Position numbers and translations under genes: made by a program
Source of the DNA: Talinum fruticosum
Taxonomy: Eukaryota; Streptophyta; Magnoliopsida; Caryophyllales; Talinaceae
NCBI GenBank assembly: GCA_021018815.1
Contig: JAITYX010000026.1
Location: 1,116,001 to 1,180,000 of the forward strand
DNA length: 64,000 nucleotides
Direction: 5' to 3'
Notes under the pieces: model-generated
What the model was told of the DNA's origin: nothing
Database searches by the model: none
What the model saw: only the letters and a program-made list of their open reading frames with translations
Part shown: positions 1 through 8,504 of the stretch, one piece after another
Layout of the letters: each line of letters starts with the position of its first letter
How positions within the stretch are numbered: the first letter of the stretch is position 1

Positions 1-10
1 ATTGTGTAAC

Positions 11-1898
11 TATAGACACCTAAAAGTGTCGTCCTTTTCTCTGTTTTTTATTTGTTGGCCCGTTGATGATAATCCTGAGTTCTATTTGTGGATTTGGATC
101 TCGGACTATGATCAATTGGTGCAACGAAACCAATAAACCACAAAGAACCCCCAACACCAAATAAATAGCCTTTTGCCTTGGATCGATCCAAAAATCCCCT
201 TTTCTTTCGGACGGTCCAAGACTGAGCCAAACTTCTAGAGACAATAGAGTCCAAGTGCCGCGTACTAGGGAAATTCCAGGCTTAGAACACCTGCGTTTCA
301 CATCATTCTAACCGGACAAAGAGTCGAAGACGATGTTAGACGCTGCATTTCATGATCACAAGCATCAAAGTGTTGCATTTTGGCTCCAAGACAGTCCACT
401 CGAGACTAGGAGCACACATCCCGCATCAAAATTAGGACCTACCAAAAATAGAAACCCGCAAAAAATGAAGACCCGCCAAAAATGGAAAGGAAAGCTGCCA
501 TGGCTGGTGCTCGCCACCCCAAAATAGTAAGTGGAATGCTGCGTTTTGCCCGGAGATTCCTTGGAAGCACGCTAGGGCACAAAACTTTAGGTTATTCCTT
601 GACCTAACTCTGTCTGTATAAATAGAGAGCCTTGGCTCTCGTTCTCCCAATGGCTCAGCCCTTAGTGTTGCTCGTTAAAATTTGCCTAAGAGCTACTGAA
701 TACTCCATTTTGTATTCGATCTCTTGGTTCCTTTTAGCCTATTCCTTCTCTACTTTCATCATACTCTTTACATCCGACCCCTAAACTACATCAGTCATAC
801 ATCCGCCTACCTATCTCCACAAAAACTCACAAAAAGCCTCTTCAATTCACCACCGTCGCATCAAGAGGTCCAGGTCCGAGATCCGGATCAGCAGGTGGGA
901 CAACCCGAGGGCACATATCCAGTTTTATTCAACGGTTTATTTTATTTTTATGCTTTCTTTATCGCTTTCCCTATTGTGGATTTGAGATATATCGGTTTTA
1001 ATTCCTCCCCGCTCAATGTAATCTTTTAGTTTTTCTCTTTCTTTACTTTTCGCTTTGCCCATTCTTTTCTTTTTGTTACGCTTTCTTTACCGCTATCTTT
1101 ATTTACGCCTTTATCGCTTTCCTCATTCTTCCGGTTGCTTTAATTTTCGCTTTGCATGTTGCTTGCTTGTTTGTTTTACATTATTTTAATTCACTACATG
1201 AACTACTATGGCCGTATGGCCGTCTTCGAATGGGCGGAACGAAAGGGTTTGTCCCTACGTTGCGTACCGTCGCCCCGAATCCAATTCTCGGTTGAAAGAC
1301 CGATGGAGTCATTTTTAGCCTCTTTTAGTCTTAGTTTTCCCATACTAATATACGAAGAGCAAAATTTTTATTTTGTTTTTGTCGGTTTTTCTTTCCTAAA
1401 AACTTACTGGCGACTCCCCTTTATTTATTTCTTCAAATCCGCTTCCCGACTATTTTTTGACTTAATAGTGAAAAACAGGATCCGGATCCGCCAAGCCAAG
1501 GTAGAGGCCGAGGCTGATCTCATCGGCCATGGCACCACTGGGTGCAGGCTGCCACTTGCACCGAGTGGTCAATAGGCGGGGCTTCGGTCGAGATTGGTGT
1601 TTTCACACCGATCCGGCCTTAAAGCCTCATGGCGAAAACAAAAACCCTAGTTCGTATTTTGCGGTTAAGAAATAATATCCCGTGAGCTTTCGAAAATAAT
1701 TACTAAAATAAAAAAGTTAATAAAATTTCCATTCAACTTTGCCTAATCAGATTTAATAAAACTTAGAAATCTTAATAAAAAATTCATCCCCACATTTTAA
1801 AATCGACTTTCTAAAACCATCTTCAAAATCAATCTTTAAAAAGAGACCCGACTCAAGTGGGGAAGGTCGATGGTCCCCGCTCGGCCCTGGTTCCTACT
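11..1898 (+). mobile_element. LTR-A: Tat-lineage gypsy LTR, solo or truncated
   Basis: Long terminal repeat of a Ty3/gypsy element. It aligns along its length with LTR-D (33974-35987): start TATAGACACC against TGTAGACACC, a shared block 'aaccacaaagaaccccca', a TATA box, a motif 'aggtgggacaac', and a U5 part with 'gaaataatatcc'. The first dinucleotide is TA instead of TG, a point change. The right end reads 'tggttcctac' and runs straight into CACTA subterminal repeats with no primer-binding site, so this is a solo or broken LTR. Short reading frames inside it (for example 1156-1575) are not conserved and are not genes. Confidence 0.75.
613..640 (+). promoter_or_regulatory. LTR-A core promoter with adjacent hairpin
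   Basis: TATAAATA at 617-624 is followed at once by GAGAGCC-TT-GGCTCTC (625-640), a perfect 7-bp-stem palindrome. The same TATA plus near-palindrome recurs in LTR-D (34669 on) and, in degenerate form on the minus strand, in LTR-C near 22160-22195. Position and conservation fit the Pol II promoter and the first transcribed bases of the LTR. Confidence 0.6.
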
Positions 1899-2045
1899 GA
1901 TAACACATATGGCGACGGTTCTTTCATATGAACCGTCATCAAATGTATTGTTGAAACATTTGACGAAGGTTCCATGACCGTCGTCATATGTCACATATGA
2001 CGACGGTTCTTTAATAGAACCGTCGTCAAATGTCTTTCGATTACA
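1899..2045. repeat. CACTA-1 5' subterminal repeat cluster
   Basis: Short motifs of the type GACGACGGTTCTTT and its inverse AGAACCGTCGTC alternate in both orientations, for example at 1910-1935 and 1976-2032. Such subterminal repeats are the binding sites of the TnpA-type protein in En/Spm elements. Similar arrays lie at 7530-7858, 13985-14322, 41491-41830 and 47170-47328. Confidence 0.7.
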
Positions 2046-3414
2046 ATCTAAAAACCCGAACATATCTCGCTATTATTTCCACGCCCACTTTATCTCGCTA
2101 TCTACTCTCGATCTTATTGCTCTCCACAGTTCACTCTCGTCCACTACTATTTAGATCTAGATCCGCTCGGAGTAATCCTCGCCGATAAGTTATCCTTGCC
2201 GTTGTTCCTCTTGTTGTTCAATGTTTTCATTTCGCTCACTATATCTTCTAATCTGTCCTCTTTCTTATAGCTATCATCTCTTACAAAGCATTTGCATCGG
2301 TGGCTGTGTTTGTTTTGCCATGAATCTTCTCGCTCACTTTCACCGTTGTTTTCCTTGTTCTTACGATATGAATCTTTTACACTTTAAGTTATTTACAAGA
2401 TTTATATAGTTAAATATTGAGTGTATTTGGGGCAATTATGTGAATGTTGAGAATGTGGGTAATATTTGTTTAGTTTATTAAGTTGAAAATTCGTGAAATG
2501 TTTGAGATTTTGAGAAATGGATTTAGGAGTTTAGGATTTAATTATAGAGAAATAGAATGATAGTTAAGGATGGTTAATCGAAAGAATGCATCTAATTTTG
2601 TTTAGGGTTTTAGAGAAATAGAAAGAAAAATTTGGATATAGGTGTAAGGATGAAAAGGGAGAAAATATAAAGGTGAAAATGTTAAAAATTAGAAAGGTAT
2701 TTGGATTTAAACAAAGAGAAATTTAACCATTATAGAAAAATAACGAGTTATACATACATAATTTATCTTGCCATTTCCTCTTTTTAGGAATATATACTAA
2801 GTAACATCATCTTTTTGTTTTTCATATAATTCGAGTAGCGGCATGCTTCATTAAATTATCATATGTATTTCATAAGTTTAGAGAACCCGTTCAAAAATCA
2901 GTACATAATAAGTTATCCTAAGTCGCGGTACGTGCATAAATGTGCGTATAGCGCTTAGGATATTAGCTTGGTATGTATAGATTTTCAATTGTCTGTGTTG
3001 GACAGTTTGATAATAATATGATAATAGGTTGTGCGGCTATTATAACCTTATCATAAATTTGAAAAGATATCACGAGTGCTCATTTCCCCTCTCGTTCTTT
3101 GGGTGCAATTATGATGATAATAGGTTTGATGTGTGTATTTTTACTTATGTTACCATAATTTTAAGTAAGGATATACACATTAGCTACTTCCTTTTCATAT
3201 GTTGCACTTGAAGGATTGAGGGGAAATGTTACCGAATTTTGTCAAATATATTATAAAATTTTGCTACATGATCTAGAGTTATATTATTCTTGAATGGGTT
3301 TAGGACAATCTATATCCGTAGGAGGATGTTAAGCTCATGTCATATTATTTGTACATAAGTACATATTTCTTGAACTATATGTGGTGAATTGCTTCTCGTG
3401 TTTTTGCGTAAGGT
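2046..3414 (+). other. CACTA-1 non-coding 5' region
   Basis: No gene. AT-rich leader upstream of the transposase start, collinear with the reverse complement of 45655-47160 in CACTA-3 ('cacgcccactt', 'acaagatttatata', 'aagtaaggatatacacatt'). The part from 3168 onward is repeated at 7859 and marks where the second CACTA copy begins. Confidence 0.6.
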
Positions 3415-3830
3415 ATGGATCGAGTGTAGGTTTATAGCGATAGGAGGAGTATAGAATGTAATGATGGTGTCAACAACTTTCTAGAGATTGTCATCGAATA
3501 TGCAGCCAAATTCGGAGAACATTCCATATTTTGTCCGTGTTTAAGGTGTTTCAACTCTTCAAGATTGCTCGCTAATGTTATAAAAGGTAACCTATATCGG
3601 CACGGGTTTGACATAACTTATGAGGTGTGGGCATGGCATGGGGAAGAGGAGTCATCCGTGAATATACCCGTACGAGAGGAAGATGAAAGGTATGATGAAA
3701 ATGAAGCCAGCGAGTAGTATGGAATTAGAAGATCGACTCGAAGATTTAGTTCGTGGAGTAGAACATGATTTAGTCTATCAATCACACGTATTGGAGCAAT
3801 TGTTAGCTGATTAAGAGAAGCCCCTTTACC
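3415..3830 (+). pseudogene. CACTA-1 transposase N-terminal domain remnant
   Basis: Equivalent to the Transpos_assoc domain of plant CACTA transposases, which precedes the catalytic Transposase_21 domain. The start matches CACTA-2 (8106), but codon 5 is TAG (3427-3429) where CACTA-2 has TGG, so translation would stop at once. The cysteine motif CPCLRCF seen in CACTA-2 corresponds here to the 'tgtccgtgtttaaggtgt' stretch near 3533. The region ends with an in-frame TAA before 'gagaagcccctttaccc'. It cannot give a functional protein. Confidence 0.7.
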
Positions 3831-4830
3831 CAGGATGTGATAAATTAGCCATTTATCAGCTGTCTTGAGGTTGATGAACTTGAAAATGGCTAATGGTCTG
3901 GAGTGACAAAAGTTTCGGGGACTTGCTAGGTGTGCTTAAAGATATACTCCTAGAAGGCAATGTCCCTCCCAACCGTACATATGAGGCCAAGAGATGATTG
4001 TTGTGTCCTATGAGTATGTGGTATAAGAAGATACATGCCTACTCCAACGATTGCATATTGTACCAAAAAGAACATGCACATAGACATGAATGTTTTAAGT
4101 GTGGTGTACCTTGATACAAAATGAAAAACATCGATGGAGAGAGTGTTGAGGGACCTCCTGCAAAGGTGTTGTGGTGCTTGCCTATAATAACTAGGTTTAA
4201 GCACTTGTTTTCAAGTGCAACCGATGCCGAGAACGTGACATGACAAGTCGACGAAGTGTTTGTGATGACACGCTACGTCACCTCGGCTATTCTCCTCAAT
4301 GGAAGAAGATCGATTGACTGTTCCTGGAATTTGGTAGGGAAGCACGGAATCTACATCCGGGTCTTTGTACGGACGGAATAAACCCACACGGTGATCTTAG
4401 TAGCAAGCGCAATAGTTGGCCCGTTCTTTTGGTTATCTACAACCTACCGTCGTCGTTGTGTATGAAGCGCAAGTACTTGATGTTTTCAATGATCATTTAC
4501 GGGCCTAAATAGCCGGAAATGATATAGATGTGTACTTTGCGTCTGTTGTTGAAGATTTCAAGTTTTTATGGGATGAAGGTGTTTCGGTTTACGATGCATA
4601 CCGTCAAGAGCAATGTACATTGTGGGCTATAATCTTCACCATAATCAATTTCCTTGCGTACGGAAACTTGTCTAGATACACCATCAAAGGCCATAAGGCA
4701 TGCCCCATTTGTGCAGAGGGTACTTGCTCCTATCAACTTAAGTATGGAAAAAATAAGGCTTATCTCGGAAACTGAAAGTTTCTTCCCGTTTTCCATCAAT
4801 ATCGTAGGAAAAAGAAGGCTTTTAATGGTA
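3831..4830 (+). pseudogene. CACTA-1 TNP2-type transposase core remnant
   Basis: Collinear with the Transposase_21 core in CACTA-2 (8515-9470) and CACTA-3. Recognisable pieces are a Cys-rich segment near 4085-4130, LCTDGINPHGDLS near 4363-4401, VEDFKFLWDEG at 4548-4580 and HKACPICAEGT near 4690-4725. These lie in different frames with several stops. The coding match ends at about 4830, where the rest of the transposase is deleted. Known role of the family: cut-and-paste transposase acting on CACTA ends in the nucleus. This copy is dead. Confidence 0.7.
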
Positions 4831-5383
4831 ACAACTTGTCCAATGGAAGGGTAGAAGATCATCATTCGATATTGTTACTTGTTTTAGAAACCGCAACTTA
4901 CTTTTCGTTATTTTTGACTTGTAGTATTCATGTAACGGATCATTGTTTAATGAGGATCAAAATAAGACCTAAGTTGTCCAATGAAAGGGTAGATGATCAT
5001 CATTCAAGGAGGGCCATCATTCGGGTAATATTTCTTATGGATAATTGTTGCTTAACACTTTTATGAGTTTTGGTTGCTAATCTCGGCTCTCGCTTAAAGT
5101 TTTCCTCAATTTTCATGTGCTGCACCTCTACCCCCGGACGAACTCCAAGAAAGCAAACAAAGGACTAAGCTCTCCAATGCGAGGCTAGAAGATCATCATT
5201 CGATGAAGGTCAAAAGGACTAAGCTCCTGAATGTTACCTTCGCCCTGATTTTCTCATTACATTTTCTAACAACTGATATAGTTTGCCTTGGAGGAGCATC
5301 ACTTTAGGACAATGACAAAGGAAGTAGAGATTGCTGGTGAGATGACCGCTTTGTGTATTCCTTTTTCAGTACCTATGTCAAAA
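4831..5383 (+). other. CACTA-1 deletion junction and 3' non-coding region
   Basis: No gene. About 35 bp around 4834-4866 ('tccaatggaagggtagaag' and following) duplicate the motif that occurs downstream at 4977-5010 and at 12855-12889 in CACTA-2. They sit exactly where the transposase is deleted. From 4862 the sequence rejoins the 3' region of CACTA-2 (12755 on). Several 'ccaatg.aagggtaga' motifs recur. Confidence 0.6.
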
Positions 5384-7275
5384 ATTTCATCTCTTTTTCT
5401 TGAAACTTTGTGGTTTAAATGATTTCAATATTTATGTCAAATGGTTCTTCTCTACTATTTTCCCAAAGTGATGCTTTTTAGTATATTGAGTTATGTGCTT
5501 GTCTTTCGACTATATTGCTTACTTGGAGTTTGTGTAGAGGTAGCGTGGACTACAAAGATGATGTATATATGTTGTTCGAGGCTACCTCTACAATAACTCC
5601 AAGCAAGCAATATAGGCCCTGTTCCATTTAGCTTTAGCTTACAGCCTTATAGCTCCTTACAACTTTCCTTACAGCTTTGTACAGCTCCGTACAACTTCTT
5701 ACAGTTTGTTACAACTCCTTACGACTTCTTACAGATACTTATAGCATCTTACGGCTCCTTACGGTTTCTTACGGCTCCTTACGGTTTCTTACGACTCCTT
5801 ACTGACTTTTGACGACTCCTTACAACTACATATTATTTTTTCATATTGAAATGTACTATGAATTTATTTTTCTACCGTTAATGAAAATTTTTTGTTGGTG
5901 ATTATTTATGTATGTAAAGGTGTGTACTAGGGATGACCGTGAGATATGTACGTGGCGAATATAGCTATACCCACACCCTATTTTCCCCGTCATAATCCCA
6001 CCGGGTATTCGAGTATATCGGATTTATTTGAATAGATGTGTAAAAGTTTTTTGATAATTAATACCCATTGGATACATTATTAATTTTATGTGTCAATAAA
6101 TTCACATACAAATTCTAACGAATAATTAATTTTAAAAGTATCATGTCCATTTAAGCTAGTTATCATGAATAATATTACACACATTTTGTTAAACTTTAAG
6201 TTTATAGATGAATAGTCAAGTTGAATGTGACGAAATCATTTGGGCTGTTTCCGCCATGTTCCATTTAGTATAAGTTGTAAGGAGTTGTAAGGAGGTGTAC
6301 AAAAATACAAAGAGCTGTAAGAAGTTGAAAGAAGTTAGAAGGAATATAAAATATTTTATATGATTCGATAAAAATATTTAATGTAATCATATGTGTATTT
6401 TTATAATTATGAGCAACATATTTTTATTTTTATTTATAAATTTTACGTAATAGAATAATAAAATTTATATATTTTTTATGCCGAACGCATATATGTCATG
6501 TTTAATGTTTTATTTTTCAAGAAAAAAGAAATTATATTTGATATTTATGAAAAGAGTTATTATAGATGTATAAATGATTTTTATGTAATAGGTAGTTGAA
6601 AATGACTCGAAGTTTACACGTTTGAAATAAATGTCCGCAACTATTAATTTAATTAGTTGAGAGCATTTAATAATTGAGAACATTTATTTCAAACTTGTAA
6701 AATTAAATTCATTTTCAACTATCTAGTATATGAAAGTCATTTGTGCATCTATAAAATCTCTTTTCATAAGTATCAAATATAATTTTATTTTTTCGAAAAT
6801 AAAAAAGAAGAAAAAATCATCAAACTGATACAAATGCATTTGACATTACAAATATATAAATTTTATAATTTACATTAAATTTATAAATAAAAATACAAAT
6901 ATGTTATACGTAAATATAAAAGTATATTAACATTTTTATCAAGTCATGTAAAACATTTTATATTGCTTACACTGCTTACAACTTCTCACAACTCCTTACA
7001 ATCGCTTACGGCTCCTTATAGCATCTTATAAATCCTTACATCGTCTTACAGCTCCTTACAACTGCTCACAGTTTCTTACACCTCCTTAGAGTCGCCTACA
7101 ACTTTCCTTACAATTTCTTATAGCCTCACAAATAAATGGAATAGGGCCATAGTCATAAAGACAAGTACATAACTAAATCTACCACAAAAGCATCACTTTA
7201 GGAAAATAAAGATTTCCTTGGGGCAAAAATATTGAAATCAGTTTATACACAAAGTTTCAAGAGGAGAGATGAACG
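5384..7275. repeat. Hairpin (fold-back) segment in CACTA-1, split by M1
   Basis: Left arm about 5384-5553 ('cttgaaactttgtggttta' ... 'gagttatgtgcttgtcttt'), loop around 5554-5581, right arm 5582-5614 plus 7149-7275 ('aaagacaagtacataact' ... 'aaagtttcaagaggagag'). M1 is inserted in the right arm. The same hairpin is uninterrupted in CACTA-2 (13363-13725) and is not found in CACTA-3. Confidence 0.65.
5615..7148. mobile_element. M1: composite MITE-like element, TSD ATA
   Basis: Terminal inverted repeats GGCCCTGTTCCATTTA at 5615 and its inverse 'taaatggaatagggcc' ending at 7148, flanked by ATA on both sides (5612-5614, 7149-7151). No coding capacity. The first 215 bp and last 190 bp hold many copies of an ~11-bp motif like TCCTTACAACT. 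The part from about 6250 to 7148 is itself a large imperfect palindrome centred near 6680, with its own internal TIR-like start ('gttccatttagta' near 6258). The homologous M2 (9498-10944) has the same layout. A 3-bp duplication and a GGCCCTGTT-type end suggest a PIF/Harbinger relative; no transposase is present to prove it. Confidence 0.7.
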
Positions 7276-7529
7276 TTTTCACATTAAATACTAAAATAAG
7301 AATACTCTTTGTATTATATTTCATACCATTGGAAATATTCTTTGTTGGAACTTATTGTCAAATATGGAATAGTGTTGCGAACTTGTTCAAGATGGAACTT
7401 TTGTTGTGGTTGTAGTAAATTGGAAATTTTTGTATATGTTGGAAAATTGAGGTCTGTTGGTTGTTCTTGTGTAAGTTGTGATCTATTTTGGAGTGTATTT
7501 TGTACAGGGGAACAGAAAAAAAATACAGA
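7152..7529 (+). other. CACTA-1 3' non-coding region
   Basis: No gene. Collinear with 13590-13985 of CACTA-2, for example 'aatattctttg.tggaacttattgt' near 7330. It lies between the hairpin and the 3' subterminal repeats. Confidence 0.55.
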
Positions 7530-7858
7530 CCTATGATGATGGTTCTTACATTAGAACCGCCGCCATATGCCGTGCCTAAACATTATGGGCATTTTTGATC
7601 GGGACGTATGACGACGATTCTAATATAAGAACTGTCGTCATAGGTAACTCTATGACGACGGTTCTTTTGGAAAACTATCGTTATAGAGTGACCTATGACT
7701 ATGGTTTTCCGTCCGAACCGTTGTTGTAGGTCATCGTTTACTATGGTTGTTGAACCGTAATAAAAGATGCTACATACAACGACAGCCACATACACGATGT
7801 CGGTTAACTATAGTTCAAGGTAATTTTCAACCGTAGTTAAAAGCGGTTCCTGTATTAG
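7530..7858. repeat. CACTA-1 3' subterminal repeats and terminus
   Basis: Alternating ATGACGACGGTTCT / AGAACCGTCGTCAT-type motifs, then 'accgtagttaaaagcggttc' and the terminal 'ctgtattagtg' at 7858. The terminus has one mismatch (ATTAGTG for AGTAGTG) against the CACTA-2 and CACTA-3 ends. The next base, 7859, is internal CACTA sequence rather than flanking DNA. Confidence 0.7.
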
Positions 7859-8105
7859 TGGATATACACATTAGCCACTCCATTTTCATATGTTGTACTT
7901 AAAGGACTAAGGGTAAATGCTCGCTGAATTCCATCAAATGTATGATAAGATTTTGCTACATGGTCTAGGGTTGTATTATTCTTCAATGGGTTTAGGATCA
8001 TCTATCTCTGTAGAAGGATCTTAGGCTCATGTCATATTATTTGTGCGTAAGAACGTATTTCTTGAACTATATGTGGTGAATTGCTTCGGTGTTTATGGGT
8101 AAGGT

Positions 8106-8504
8106 ATGGATCGAGTGTGGGTTTATAGCGATAGGAGGAGTGTAGAATATAATGATGGTGTCAACAACGTTCTAGAGCTTGCCATCGAACATGCTGCCAA
8201 ATTCGGAGAACAGTCCATATTATGTCCGTGTTTAAGGTGTTTCAAGTCCTCAAGATTGCCCCCTAATGTTGTAAAAGGTCACTTATATCGGCATGGGTTT
8301 TACACAACTTATAAGGTGTCGATGTGGCATGGGGAAGAGGAGTCGTCCGTGAATATACCCGTACGAGAGAAAGATGAAAGGTATGATGAAAATGAAGCCA
8401 GCAGTAGTATGGAATTAAAAGATCGACCTGAAGATCTAGTTTGTGGAGTAGAACGTGATTTAGTCTATCAACCACACGTATTTGAGCAATTGTTAGCCGA
8501 TTAA
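8106..8504 (+). pseudogene. CACTA-2 transposase-associated N-terminal domain
   Basis: Open frame of 132 codons starting MDRVWVYSDRRSVEYNDGV, the usual opening of the Transpos_assoc domain that precedes Transposase_21 in plant CACTA transposases. The Cys pair motif CPCLRCF (residues ~39-45) and the following VVKGHLYRHGF are family hallmarks. The acidic C-terminal part (EKDERYDENE) is a typical linker. It stops at 8502-8504 before the catalytic domain, which continues out of frame from 8515. Normally this domain is the N-terminus of a protein of more than 1000 residues. It is the best preserved piece of transposase in the window. Confidence 0.75.

Larger units (their letters stand above)
1899..7858 (+). 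mobile_element. CACTA-1: 5'-truncated, internally deleted CACTA element
   Basis: DNA transposon of the CACTA (En/Spm) superfamily. Its left part matches the 5' part of CACTA-3 read on the minus strand (47180 down to 45640). Its right end, '...gttcctgtattagtg' at 7858, is a slightly mutated inverse of the CACTA-3 terminus CACTACTACAGGAAC. The first ~150 bp, including the left terminal repeat, are missing, because LTR-A abuts the subterminal repeats near 1899. Compared with CACTA-2, the transposase region between about 4830 and 4862 has lost more than 1.8 kb. It is non-autonomous and also hosts element M1 (5615-7148). Confidence 0.8.

Noticed and set aside
54..301. Minus-strand open frames over the start of LTR-A
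   Set aside because: They lie inside an LTR, share no similarity with frames in the related LTR-D, and have no codon or motif support.
1156..1575. 139-codon plus-strand frame
   Set aside because: Falls in the R/U5 part of LTR-A; the equivalent part of LTR-D has no such frame, so it is a chance opening.
3950..4204. Minus-strand frame repeated at 8640-8894 and, as plus strand, at 44851-45117
   Set aside because: Its conservation in three places is explained by being the antisense shadow of the TNP2 transposase core.
5635..5830. CRISPR-like array of short repeats
   Set aside because: Repeats are ~11 bp, degenerate, without unique spacers of constant length, and lie at a transposon end in a plant genome.
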